DNA of 64,000 bases from Sunxiuqinia sp965372405. Lineage in GTDB: Bacteria; Bacteroidota; Bacteroidia; Bacteroidales; Prolixibacteraceae. Position 1 is the first letter of the stretch, and each line of letters starts with the position of its first letter. Of the stretch, positions 16,900 to 25,020 are shown piece by piece. Made by a program: the position numbers and the translations under genes. A model generated the notes under the pieces. It did no database searches. It was not told the DNA's origin and was given only the letters and a program-made list of their open reading frames with translations. The DNA lies in the NCBI GenBank assembly GCA_965372405.1, contig CBDVCE010000010.1, positions 26,573 through 90,572 of the forward strand, in the 5' to 3' direction.

Positions 16900-17640
16900 A
16901 TGGAATTACCCTCAATTTTTATAGGAAGAAAATTAAGCCTGATAACCCGCAAGTGGCTGGAGAGTGAACAAATCCGTTTTATCGAACAACCACTCATCCG
17001 TATTAATTATAAAAGACCGGAGTTGGCCTTTTTCAAATCGTTTGGCGACGAACCAAAAAGGTGGGTAGTCACCAGCTCATATGCTGCCTATTGGGTGCTC
17101 CGGTTTGCTGATAAAATTGGGCTTCATAAAAACGATAAGGTATACTGTTTATCGGAAAGGCAACAAAGCATTTTGAAAGAATGTAATGTTCAGGCCATTC
17201 GACCTGATTCTCCCAGTGCCAGCAGTTTGGCTGAGTTGTTGGTTCAGGAAGATGAAGGACTTCAAGTGATTTATCTAAGAGGTAACAAGTCGTTGAATCA
17301 CTTGCCAGAGCAACTCACTGCGAATAATATCGATTGGCAGGCCGTTGAGGTTTATCAAAACACATCCATTGAAATATTTCTGAATGAAGTGTTTGATGGC
17401 TACCTGTTTTTTAGTCCGAGTGGCATAGAGAGCTACAAGCAAGCCGGGAATTTTCCCGAGCCAAAAGCAGACATTGTAGCCATTGGAAATACAACAGCGC
17501 AAGCCGCCTGGAAAGAGTTTCCGAATAAAGTATTAGTTTCGCCTGAACAGGAAGAACTTTCGTTTGTGAAATACGCCATTCAGCGAATAAAAGATAAGCT
17601 GAATGAACCAGAGACAAATCGAAAGGTTATTAGAGAATAG
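16900..17640 (+). CDS. hemD: Uroporphyrinogen-III synthase-like protein (HemD)
   Basis: A 246-residue protein with the two-lobe HemD pattern: IFIGRKLSLITRKWLE at the start, VVTSSYAAYWVLRF in the first lobe, YLRGNKSLNHLPEQL, YLFFSPSGIESYK and VAIGNTTAQAAWKEF in the second. HemD proteins are poorly conserved, but these blocks and the position 3 bp after cysI fit well. It would cyclise hydroxymethylbilane to uroporphyrinogen III, the precursor of siroheme, giving the operon its own cofactor supply. Confidence 0.82.
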   Translation: MELPSIFIGRKLSLITRKWLESEQIRFIEQPLIRINYKRPELAFFKSFGDEPKRWVVTSSYAAYWVLRFADKIGLHKNDKVYCLSERQQSILKECNVQAIRPDSPSASSLAELLVQEDEGLQVIYLRGNKSLNHLPEQLTANNIDWQAVEVYQNTSIEIFLNEVFDGYLFFSPSGIESYKQAGNFPEPKADIVAIGNTTAQAAWKEFPNKVLVSPEQEELSFVKYAIQRIKDKLNEPETNRKVIRE

Positions 17641-17699
17641 ACAAGATACTAGAACCAAGAGCAAAGAGACTAGAGTTATGAAGCTAGAGACAAGAATGA

Positions 17700-18542
17700 A
17701 TGTCTAAAACAATTTCCATATTAGGTTGCGGATGGCTGGGGCTTCCATTTGGAAGACATTTGCTAACCAAAGGGTTTCGTGTAAAAGGATCGCTTACTTC
17801 AAAGGATCGCTCTGGAGATTTAGCACGGGCGGGAATTGAACCCTACCAGCTTGTTTTGCAAACACAGAAGGCGATTGTTAGCGATGAGCATTTTTTTGAA
17901 ACTGACGTGCTTGTAATTGCTATTCCTCCGGCAAGAGATAAAACCATTGAAACCATTTTTACTGCACAGATCAGGCAGCTCGTCCCCTATATTACGAAGC
18001 ATCAAATTGCCAGGGTGCTGTTTATCTCATCTACCTCGGTTTATAATGAAAATGACCAGCGTGTGAAAGAAGAGGATGCTTTAATTCCTAACAAACCCAG
18101 CGGAAGAGCTTTATTGATTGTCGAAAACTTATTGCAGGAAAATCCGGCTTTTAAAACCACCGTAATTCGTTTTGGTGGCTTAATAGGAAAAGACCGAAAC
18201 CCTGCCCGCTTTCTACTGCGAAAAAAAGAAACACTAAGTGGAATGAAACCGGTGAATCTAATCCATCAGGATGATTGCATTTCCATTCTGACCCAGATAA
18301 TAAGAGATGATGTTTGGGGTGAAACATTTAACGCCAGCTGCCCGGAACATCCCACACGAAAAGCTTTTTACACCAAAGCCTCCGAAGTTTCAGGACTGCC
18401 CTGCCCTGCAATGAATGAAACAGCCGCTTCCTATAAACTTGTTGATAGCAATAAACTGATTCAGAAAATTAAGTACAGTTTTAAGTACAAAAACCCCCTC
18501 GATTATTTATCTCAATTAGATATTGAAAGTCAGGTGAACTAA
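17700..18542 (+). CDS. YeeZ-like NAD(P)-dependent epimerase/dehydratase family protein
   Basis: A 280-residue short-chain dehydrogenase-fold protein. The nucleotide-binding loop is ILGCGWLGLPFGRHL at the N-terminus; LFISSTSVYNENDQRV contains the Ser/Tyr region, and VIRFGGLIGKDRNPARFL follows as in YeeZ/YbjT-type proteins. It comes 59 bp after hemD on the same strand and is probably the last gene of the operon. Its substrate is unknown. The gene runs up to a palindrome array. Confidence 0.8.
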   Translation: MSKTISILGCGWLGLPFGRHLLTKGFRVKGSLTSKDRSGDLARAGIEPYQLVLQTQKAIVSDEHFFETDVLVIAIPPARDKTIETIFTAQIRQLVPYITKHQIARVLFISSTSVYNENDQRVKEEDALIPNKPSGRALLIVENLLQENPAFKTTVIRFGGLIGKDRNPARFLLRKKETLSGMKPVNLIHQDDCISILTQIIRDDVWGETFNASCPEHPTRKAFYTKASEVSGLPCPAMNETAASYKLVDSNKLIQKIKYSFKYKNPLDYLSQLDIESQVN

Positions 18543-18567
18543 ACAAGGAGTTCATTTTTTCATGTCC

Positions 18568-19044
18568 ATTACCGAGGTAATAAGGACTATTCCATAGAGG
18601 ATATCGATGATTACCTAGGTAACCATAGACGTTCCCTAAGTAATAAGGCTTCGTACCAAGGTAATGGTCTTTCGGGAATAGGTAATAGTGTTTGTTACCT
18701 CGGTAATAAGGACTATTCCATAGAGGATGTCTATGATTACCGAGGTAACCATAGACGTTCCCTAACGGATAAGGCTTCGTACCATGGTAATGGAGTTTAT
18801 TACCATGGTAATAGGCCTTCGTACCTTGGTAATGATCTCCATTACCAAGGTAATAATGATTATTACCCATGTTTTTAATTCAGAAGAACAGGCTACAACG
18901 CCCAGCTGGAGCTTGCTGCAGACATAATTGATCGTATTTAATCGTATTATCAGTGAGTCGTTTATAAATTCTTATTTCACTCATTTGTTCATAAATAGTA
19001 AAAGTCAATAAACTATATTAGGTAAATTATTCATAATTTGGGTG
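18568..19044. repeat. Palindrome array, copy 1, with conserved flank
   Basis: From 18568 to 18871 there are about 14 units with a 21-bp period: a 14-bp palindromic core (ideal form ATTACCNNGGTAAT) plus a 7-bp linker. The central dinucleotide varies (TA, AA, TC, GA, AT, TT) while the arms stay fixed; a few units are degenerate. After it, about 170 bp (18872-19044) is also shared with the second copy at 55153-55582. Because the period is a multiple of three, both strands show false open frames with a YxGN heptad. No gene was seen in it. Confidence 0.85.
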
Positions 19045-19073
19045 GAATTAAAAAAACATAAAAAATCCGGCTG

Positions 19074-19295
19074 ATGAATTATTACAAACTAAACATAATA
19101 GGTGTGCAATATATGCCGATATGGGTGTATAACAACACCTTTTTGATTGCTATAGAAGAAATAACAACAATAGATGATCCTAATTAGTTAGCGGTTATAC
19201 TAAAAAATCAAGAATCTGGAGAAAGAAATACGATTAACAATGAGGTTTACAAGAAATTAAGAAAACTATATTTAAAAAATCCACATCAAAAATAA
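19074..19295 (+). pseudogene. Small broken reading frame with in-frame TAG
   Basis: From an ATG at 19074 the frame encodes 37 residues, meets TAG at 19185, and continues in the same frame for a further 35 plausible residues to TAA at 19293. The amino-acid make-up on both sides looks protein-like (for example ESGERNTINNEVYKKLRKLY). This suggests a small gene inactivated by one substitution, or chance. No family was recognised. Confidence 0.35.
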
Positions 19296-19301
19296 GAAAT
19301 A

Positions 19302-19820
19302 GTGAATTCATTTTATCAAACAATATTTATCTCTTTTTTAGGAGCAATGTTAGCTCTTTCTGGCGCATATCTCATGTACAAAAAGCAGACTAACAGCAAG
19401 ATAAAAAACATCAAATCAATTTTAGTAATTGAGTTGGAAGATATCCATTGTAATATTGAAAAAAACCTAGTACAACTCAATAGTGAAAATAAAAATGGCA
19501 GTATCCAGTTAATGGTTAATAAAGTATATTATACGCCAAGTAATTACGATGCTCTACGCCCTGAATTATCATTATTGAATGAGACACAAATTAGCAATAT
19601 AATTAAACTATACCGAAAAATTAAGGAGCTTGAAGAAGTCAGGGATTATCTTGTTAAAATCAAAGAGGAAGACATAAATCTTACAGACATTGAGATAAAG
19701 AATGAGCTAACACCAAAAGAAGGTATCATTAAAAAGAAAATGGATATTTATGCCAACTATTTTTTGAATTTAGACCTTCTTTTAGAGCAAATTGAAGAAG
19801 CTAAAGAAAGCATAAAATAA
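19302..19820 (+). CDS. Hypothetical protein with N-terminal membrane helix
   Basis: A 172-residue protein beginning with GTG. Residues 5-26 form one hydrophobic helix (TIFISFLGAMLALSGAYLMY); the rest is charged and mostly helical, with a likely coiled coil around residues 100-130 and at the C-terminus. This suggests a membrane-anchored cytoplasmic helical domain. No family is recognised. It is 26 bp upstream of another orphan gene and probably co-transcribed with it. Confidence 0.6.
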   Translation: MNSFYQTIFISFLGAMLALSGAYLMYKKQTNSKIKNIKSILVIELEDIHCNIEKNLVQLNSENKNGSIQLMVNKVYYTPSNYDALRPELSLLNETQISNIIKLYRKIKELEEVRDYLVKIKEEDINLTDIEIKNELTPKEGIIKKKMDIYANYFLNLDLLLEQIEEAKESIK

Positions 19821-19846
19821 TTCTCTAACACTTTAATATCATAACA

Positions 19847-20443
19847 ATGAAGAATAAAGTACTAATTAGCGAAACTATAAAAAGTGTAATATATATTGGA
19901 AATAAAACGTATCATAACTTTTTAGACTCATTTAATTTTTCTCAGAAAAGTTATAATTCTCTAACTAATTTAGAATGTGAAATATTTGCATTACAATGTT
20001 TTAATCTTTTATATGGAGGTGATATAGGAATATTTACGCGTAGAAAATTAAACAAAAAATGCTATGAAAGTTGGATTCATAGGTATGATAAGGAAATTAA
20101 AAATGAAAATCTCGCTAAAGCGTTGGAGTATCGCTTAAAAGAAAGTTATTTGCATATTTTTAAAAAAGCGAAAAATGAAAATAGAGGAACTGAATATTTG
20201 GTTCAAGATTTACATCAATATCTTATTCGAATTTTAAGAAATACTGAAAATCTAAACTCCATTGAATTTGAATGTCCACCTATACCAGTAGATGCACTTT
20301 TGAGATTAAAATTTATAGAATTAGAAATGGGCAATTTTAAGGTTGCGGCGACAATTTCCCAAATATTTCATGATGGGATGAGTGATAGTTTGGAAGGCGC
20401 TTTAAAAATAATTGACCAATACGCAAAAAGTACAAACCGCTAA
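19847..20443 (+). CDS. Hypothetical protein, 3' end set by group II intron junction
   Basis: A 198-residue soluble protein of unknown family. Its stop codon TAA (20441-20443) is the first part of TAATCGAGTAG, the sequence that marks the 3' end of the antisense group II intron fragment. The same 11 bp recur at the second intron end (63947). The reading frame may therefore have been shortened or given a new stop by the insertion. The composition is AT-rich and typical of the surrounding accessory block. Confidence 0.6.
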   Translation: MKNKVLISETIKSVIYIGNKTYHNFLDSFNFSQKSYNSLTNLECEIFALQCFNLLYGGDIGIFTRRKLNKKCYESWIHRYDKEIKNENLAKALEYRLKESYLHIFKKAKNENRGTEYLVQDLHQYLIRILRNTENLNSIEFECPPIPVDALLRLKFIELEMGNFKVAATISQIFHDGMSDSLEGALKIIDQYAKSTNR

Positions 20444-21160
20444 TCGAGTAGCCCGTCCCACCAGCAAACGCTGATAGGATGAGGCTCTCACACCACCGTA
20501 CGTACGGGTCTCGTATACGGCGGTTCGCTAAGTCATAGGAAACAAAACCGTGTTTGGTTTTATCTGATTGTAGAGTTCCAATAAAGAAACATACCCACGT
20601 TGCTTCAACCTTTCAACCGTAATTGTAGTACCTAGAATTGGGCTTTGAGCAATACGCCAAGATCCCATTCGTGACCGACTCCATGCGTAGGCTTGTCCTT
20701 GGTCAACTCCCAAACGAATCAGGTTTTTCCGTTTCCGTTCAGGCTTTTTCCAGTGGTGCCATATACAATAACGAAGTCTGTTTCGTAACCACCCATCCAG
20801 TTCAATAAGTTTGTTTTGAATGCTTGCCATACGGAAAGCATTCACCCAGCCTCGCTGAGCCTCGTTGAGCTTTTCGATACGCTCGTCAAAACTCATTGGC
20901 GTGGTTTTACGGGTGATGGTTTTTAGCTTTTGCTTTAAGCTTTTCCAACTCTTTTCCGAAACTACCAGTTGATACTTGCCACGTTCACCTTTCTTGTAAG
21001 TTGGCACAAAGCCAAAACCCAAACAGGTAAAGTGTACGGGTCGGCGGATGCCGCTTTTCTCCCGATTAATAGTCAGCTTTAGCTTCTTTTTCAGAAACTT
21101 AAAAATAGCGTTGCCAACCTTTCGGGCTGTTGTTTTAGTTTTTAGATAAATGAGATAAAA
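20441..21160 (-). mobile_element. Truncated group II intron: maturase C-terminus and 3' RNA domains
   Basis: On the minus strand, 21022-20528 encodes a group II intron maturase/X-domain region (LVVSEKSWKSLKQKLK, GWVNAFRMASIQNKLIELDGWLRNRLRYCIWHHWKKPERKRKN, ILGTTITVERLKQRGY). The frame remains reverse-transcriptase-like up to about 21150 (LKLTINREKSGIRRP). The catalytic RT domains including YADD are missing, so it is 5'-truncated. After the ORF, a domain V-like hairpin (about 20487-20526, GTACGTACGG) and domain VI follow, ending CTACTCGAT at 20443-20451. It cannot encode a working RT. It lies antisense to all genes around it. Confidence 0.85.
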
Positions 21161-21515
21161 GCTTGGCTAAAAAGCCTTGCGCGCTATTTTTTCTTCAAAT
21201 ACAGGCTTATTCCAGAAGTTTTTAGCTAAAAATTCTTTAATTGCTAAATTAACATCACAAAATATTTAGTAAATTTAGTGTTCAGATTAAGCCTCTAATG
21301 ATAAACAGCAAAACAATATAAACCATAAAACAGGGTTAATGCGCAAACTCCCGTTATATGCAATGATTAGTGCTTACCTCAATAAAAAGTTGCAATCAAT
21401 AGACATAAAACTACTACCAGAGTAGCAATATCTGCCACAATCAATAAGAAATAGCTTCTATAGTAGCATTTATGGTGTGAATTTCTTATCTTAGTATTCT
21501 AAATTAAGAGTAGTT
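21161..21515. other. Gap before hipBA with a possible coding scrap
   Basis: No intact gene. On the minus strand about 21172-21270 a short open stretch (LAIKEFLAKNFWNKPVFEEKIARKAF) looks coding-like and ends in a stop just upstream of the intron fragment; no family was recognised. The part from 21340 on (CCGTTATATGCAATGATTAG) has the style of the other intergenic spacers of this block. The hipB promoter presumably lies in 21470-21510 but no clear box was found. Confidence 0.3.
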
Positions 21516-21791
21516 ATGGGAGAATATGGAGATCAAAAATCACCTAAAGAAATAATGATTCTTTTATCAAAAAACATGATAGCCTTAAGGAAAGAAGAGA
21601 AGATGTCTCAGAAGGAATTGTCGGAAAGATCTGGAGTAGCTTACGCTAGTATTCGGAAATTCGAGTCGACAGGTATTATTTCTCTTGAATCACTGCTAAA
21701 GATCTGTGAAACTCTCAAGCATCTGACAGACTTTGAATCAATATTGCTCCCAAGCGATATGAAACGAAAAAAGGATTTATTTAATTATTGA
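21516..21791 (+). CDS. HipB-like helix-turn-helix antitoxin/repressor
   Basis: A 91-residue XRE-family DNA-binding protein. The helix-turn-helix is MSQKELSERSGVAYASIRKFESTG, about residues 30-53. It is followed by a short hydrophobic tail. The stop codon lies 2 bp before the ATG of the hipA-like gene. By analogy it would bind and neutralise the HipA-like kinase and repress the operon. Confidence 0.85.
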   Translation: MGEYGDQKSPKEIMILLSKNMIALRKEEKMSQKELSERSGVAYASIRKFESTGIISLESLLKICETLKHLTDFESILLPSDMKRKKDLFNY

Positions 21792-21793
21792 TT

Positions 21794-23023
21794 ATGGCGA
21801 CAACTAAACTCGACGTATATATACAATTTTCTGAACAAGAAGAACGCATAGGCCAGCTCATATTAGATGATCGGAGTATCTTATTTAAATATAGTGATGC
21901 TTATTTAGAAGCTGGAGAAAACCTCTCACCGAATCAATTAATATTTGACGATAATCCTCAAACTACTAAAAAGAACCCTTTCAATGGTCTCTTTGGCGTG
22001 TTTGCTGACTCTTTGCCAGATGCTTGGGGATACGTGCTAATCAAGAAACGCCTCAGTGCTGATCGGATTGCCATTGAATCTCTCAATGCGTTGGATCATT
22101 TGACATTTGCTGGGAAGAATAGTATGGGAGCACTACAGTACAGGCCGAGTGTCGAGTTAGAGCAGGAGGTTATAGAAATTAATCTGGATAAACTAAACAA
22201 TAATATTTCTGAAGTACTCAGCGGCGAGAGCAGTGTCGTAATTGATGATATGTTCGGAAGAGAAGGTAGTCCTGGTGGAGCACGACCAAAAATTTATGCA
22301 GGATATAATCCGAAGACAGATTCTCTCATCAGTGGCATCGCTAATCTTCCGGATGGATATGAACACTGGATTATCAAATTTGCAGCAGATGTAGATTCGA
22401 AAGATATTGCCAATATTGAGCTGGCCTATTATAAAATGGCCTTAGATTCAGGGATTGAAATGTCTGAGTGTAGAGTGTTTAACAGTGACGCTGGGAACTG
22501 CTATTTTGGAACCAAACGATTTGACCGTGTTGGGAATGATAAGCTTCATATGATCTCAGCTGCAGGACTTCTTCATGATGACTATGAGCACAGTACCCTT
22601 GACTATGGAAATTTAATCTTCCAGGCAAAGAAGCTAACAAATAACGCACAAGCTGCTGAACAAATGTTTCGTAGAACTGTTTTCAATGTTCTTTCACATA
22701 ACCGTGATGACCATTCTAAAAACTTTGCGTTCCTAATGGATGCTGAAGGGGTATGGTCACTTGCACCAGCATATGACTTGACATTCTCCTCATCTTCTCA
22801 GGGATATCATAGTACAGCTTGCGCTAAAAACTATGTAGATCCGGGAAGAAAAGAATTACTGGAATTGGCGAATGCATTATCGATCAACAAAGCAAAGGTA
22901 ACCATAGATAAGATAAAGGGCATCATCTATCGTTGGAGAACATATGCTGAATTGTCTGAAGTTTCCGAAGCCTCAATAAAAACAATAGAGACTAGTCTGA
23001 AGACCATTCGCTCAAGATTTTAG
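21794..23023 (+). CDS. HipA-family serine/threonine kinase (toxin-like)
   Basis: About 410 residues. The HipA N-terminal subdomain is followed by the kinase domain: glycine-rich EGSPGGARPK loop, catalytic HNRDDHSKNFAFL (Asp after HNRD), and the metal-binding LAPAYDLTFS. An upstream in-frame TTG at 21788 would overlap hipB by 4 bp; the ATG at 21794 is preferred. HipA of E. coli phosphorylates glutamyl-tRNA synthetase and causes persistence; whether this one shares the target is unknown. The operon is complete and in an accessory block. Confidence 0.9.
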   Translation: MATTKLDVYIQFSEQEERIGQLILDDRSILFKYSDAYLEAGENLSPNQLIFDDNPQTTKKNPFNGLFGVFADSLPDAWGYVLIKKRLSADRIAIESLNALDHLTFAGKNSMGALQYRPSVELEQEVIEINLDKLNNNISEVLSGESSVVIDDMFGREGSPGGARPKIYAGYNPKTDSLISGIANLPDGYEHWIIKFAADVDSKDIANIELAYYKMALDSGIEMSECRVFNSDAGNCYFGTKRFDRVGNDKLHMISAAGLLHDDYEHSTLDYGNLIFQAKKLTNNAQAAEQMFRRTVFNVLSHNRDDHSKNFAFLMDAEGVWSLAPAYDLTFSSSSQGYHSTACAKNYVDPGRKELLELANALSINKAKVTIDKIKGIIYRWRTYAELSEVSEASIKTIETSLKTIRSRF

Positions 23024-23069
23024 ATTATATCCAGCTTTCGTAAATGACTTTTTTTAAGAAGAAATCAAA

Positions 23070-23191
23070 ATTCAATTTCGCACACAAATCACAATGAATT
23101 AGGTTTCTGGGGAGTTCCTAAAAAAGAGTATTATCAGTACAAAATGAAAATCATACAATTAAGAAAAATTATATTTAAGAAAATAAAATAG
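23070..23191 (+). pseudogene. Short coding-like scrap
   Basis: A frame ending in TAG at 23189 gives a protein-like stretch (NELGFWGVPKKEYYQYKMK) without a start codon or upstream continuation. It looks like the C-terminal end of a lost gene, possibly glycosyltransferase-like, but I cannot assign it. Confidence 0.25.
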
Positions 23192-23261
23192 CATATAACA
23201 ATACAACTTTGTGTAGATCTAATTTCAACAAACTCTATATTAAAAATAAAAAATAATTAAA

Positions 23262-23801
23262 ATGAAGAAAACAACAATTCTATTATTTGTCATATGCCTA
23301 GTAACAATGAACCTTCTTGCTCAAAAGAAACAAAGTGATATAAAGTCACAATTGGTAATTTTAGAGTCACCTACATCTTTTGAAAATATGCTGGAATCTT
23401 TCAAAGGCAAAATTATATACATTGATATTATGGCATCTTTTTGTAAGCCATGTATTTCCGAACTAAAAAAAACAGTAGAATTAGAATCATATTATAATAA
23501 AAACAATATTGAGAGACTGTTTATATCTCTTGATAACCCCAAAGACATATCTCAATGTATTCAAATTCTAGAGCATAATAATGTTAAAGGATATTTTACA
23601 TCACTTCATTCAGAAAAGGACAAAGAGAGTAGTTTTGGTAGTGAAATCCTGAAGTTATTCTTTACCGACAAAGATGGAAATGTAAATTTATCTATCCCCA
23701 AATATGCTATTGTGAATAAGAAAGGAGAGCTTGTTGTTAAAGATGCTGCGAAACCAAGTAATGCTACTGATTTAAAAAAGCAATTAGAAGAATGGAAATA
23801 A
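23262..23801 (+). CDS. Secreted thioredoxin-like protein (TlpA type)
   Basis: A 179-residue protein with a signal peptide (KKTTILLFVICLVTMNLLAQ, cleavage near residue 20). The thioredoxin fold follows, with active-site CKPC in IDIMASFCKPCISEL (about residues 59-62). Later, IPKYAIVNKKGELV contains the cis-proline typical of the fold. It is likely a periplasmic disulfide reductase or oxidase. It stands alone, separated on both sides by non-coding spacers, as expected of an exchangeable accessory gene. Confidence 0.82.
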   Translation: MKKTTILLFVICLVTMNLLAQKKQSDIKSQLVILESPTSFENMLESFKGKIIYIDIMASFCKPCISELKKTVELESYYNKNNIERLFISLDNPKDISQCIQILEHNNVKGYFTSLHSEKDKESSFGSEILKLFFTDKDGNVNLSIPKYAIVNKKGELVVKDAAKPSNATDLKKQLEEWK

Positions 23802-23837
23802 AAAGCAGTGCCTAAGAACTGAGCTAAAAAACGAAGT

Positions 23838-24002
23838 GTTATATCTAATGCGGGTTTCAGCGGTTTTTTGGGCTGCGGCTCGTTGTTGCAACACCGCCAA
23901 TTCGTCTTTGATGATTGACGGAAAATTTGAAATTATGAATAAACGAATTGGCTCGGTGCGTAATTGAACGAGAAGTGCTTTAAAATCCGCATTACGCATA
24001 AC
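23838..24002. repeat. Long imperfect palindrome, attC-like hairpin
   Basis: The 165-bp spacer after the thioredoxin gene folds on itself. Outer arms are GTTATatcTAATGCGGgTTT (23838) and AAAaTCCGCATTAcgcATAAC (ending 24002). Further in, GGCTCGTTGTTGCAACACCG pairs imperfectly with the CGGTGCGTAATTGAACGAG region, and CCAATTCGT pairs with ACGAATTGG. Such a long bulged hairpin between small independent genes resembles integron attC recombination sites, although the terminal core does not match the attC consensus cleanly. Confidence 0.5.
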
Positions 24003-24073
24003 CAAAACATTAGCCTTTATTATCAAAATAAATGTTGATCAATTAACTTATCTTTAGGGAAATCAATAAACCA

Positions 24074-24835
24074 ATGATAAAATTCTTTAGAAAAATTAGA
24101 CAAAGACTACTCACTGAAAACAAATTCAGTAAATACTTATTGTATGCATTTGGAGAGGTAATTCTTGTAGTAATTGGAATACTAATTGCACTACAGATTA
24201 ATAATTGGAATGCAGAACAAAAAATAGAAAAAGAAGAAATAGTTATATTAAATAATCTTTTAGAAAGTCTACATTCAGCCAAGGGCCAATCTGATATTGA
24301 GATTTTTAAAGAAAACCAACTGAGGGAATCACTACTAGTTGCCTTAGGAAAAAATTCAAACAAAAGTAAGCTTGATATAAATACTATTTCTGACTCATTG
24401 TTTTATGACATATTATGGAATTCAAATCCAAACCTACCAGTTCTAAATTCTTATTCAGATATAAAAAATACTGGTAAAATAAGTATCATAAAAAATCGTA
24501 ACATACGTGAGAATTTTACCAATTTAGAATTATCACTTACTGGATTAACTAATTTGGTAAAAGATCGCTTAACACTACAACAAATGCGCATCGATGACAT
24601 TATTGTTAATGATGTGAATTTCGTTAGACTGTTAAAATCATTGGAACCGAGTATCAATATTGATAATGAATTACAAAACAACTATAACTTAATTTTAAAT
24701 AATCAAAAAACAAGAAACCTACTGGCGCTTAAATTAAGTCTCACCTATTCTGTGATTAAGCATAGACAAGAACTTGGAGACGAGATAGATAATTTAATAC
24801 AACTTATAGATGTCGAATTAAAGAGAGAACAATAA
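24074..24835 (+). CDS. DUF6090 family membrane protein
   Basis: A 253-residue protein with the hallmark N-terminus of the Bacteroidota family DUF6090: short basic start (FFRKIRQRLL), ENKFSKYLLYAFGEVILVVIGILIALQINNWN, one membrane helix at about residues 29-47, then a helical cytoplasmic or periplasmic domain. Such genes occur in many copies in marine Bacteroidota, usually as isolated accessory genes. The function is unknown. Confidence 0.8.
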   Translation: MIKFFRKIRQRLLTENKFSKYLLYAFGEVILVVIGILIALQINNWNAEQKIEKEEIVILNNLLESLHSAKGQSDIEIFKENQLRESLLVALGKNSNKSKLDINTISDSLFYDILWNSNPNLPVLNSYSDIKNTGKISIIKNRNIRENFTNLELSLTGLTNLVKDRLTLQQMRIDDIIVNDVNFVRLLKSLEPSINIDNELQNNYNLILNNQKTRNLLALKLSLTYSVIKHRQELGDEIDNLIQLIDVELKREQ

Positions 24836-25020
24836 AGAAAGGCTAATACCGTGTATAATTAATTGCTACGAAATTTCTCAAGCGGAGATTCATATGAATT
24901 AATTATCTTCCTGCAATGGCGGAAAACACATCGCACTTTTAACCGCAAAAAATCAGACACAAACCGTTGCCAGTCATTGCTAAAATCCCACTGATAGAAG
25001 AATATTAAGGACAAAAGAAT

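Noticed and set aside
18481..18870. Minus-strand open frame with repeated YxGN heptads
   Set aside because: Open only because the 21-bp palindrome array has a period divisible by three; the second copy is open on the other strand, so there is no consistent coding strand.
18568..18871. CRISPR array
   Set aside because: There are no unique spacers of constant length; only 7-bp linkers that themselves recur, and no cas genes.
19128..19145. Small hairpin GGTGT/ACACC followed by T residues as a terminator
   Set aside because: Only five base pairs and it lies within the broken reading frame; too weak to call.
24855..24905. ATAATTAATT inverted repeat in the spacer 24836-25020 as an attC-like site
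   Set aside because: The arms are only ten AT-only base pairs and the rest of the spacer does not fold clearly, unlike 23838 and 62662.
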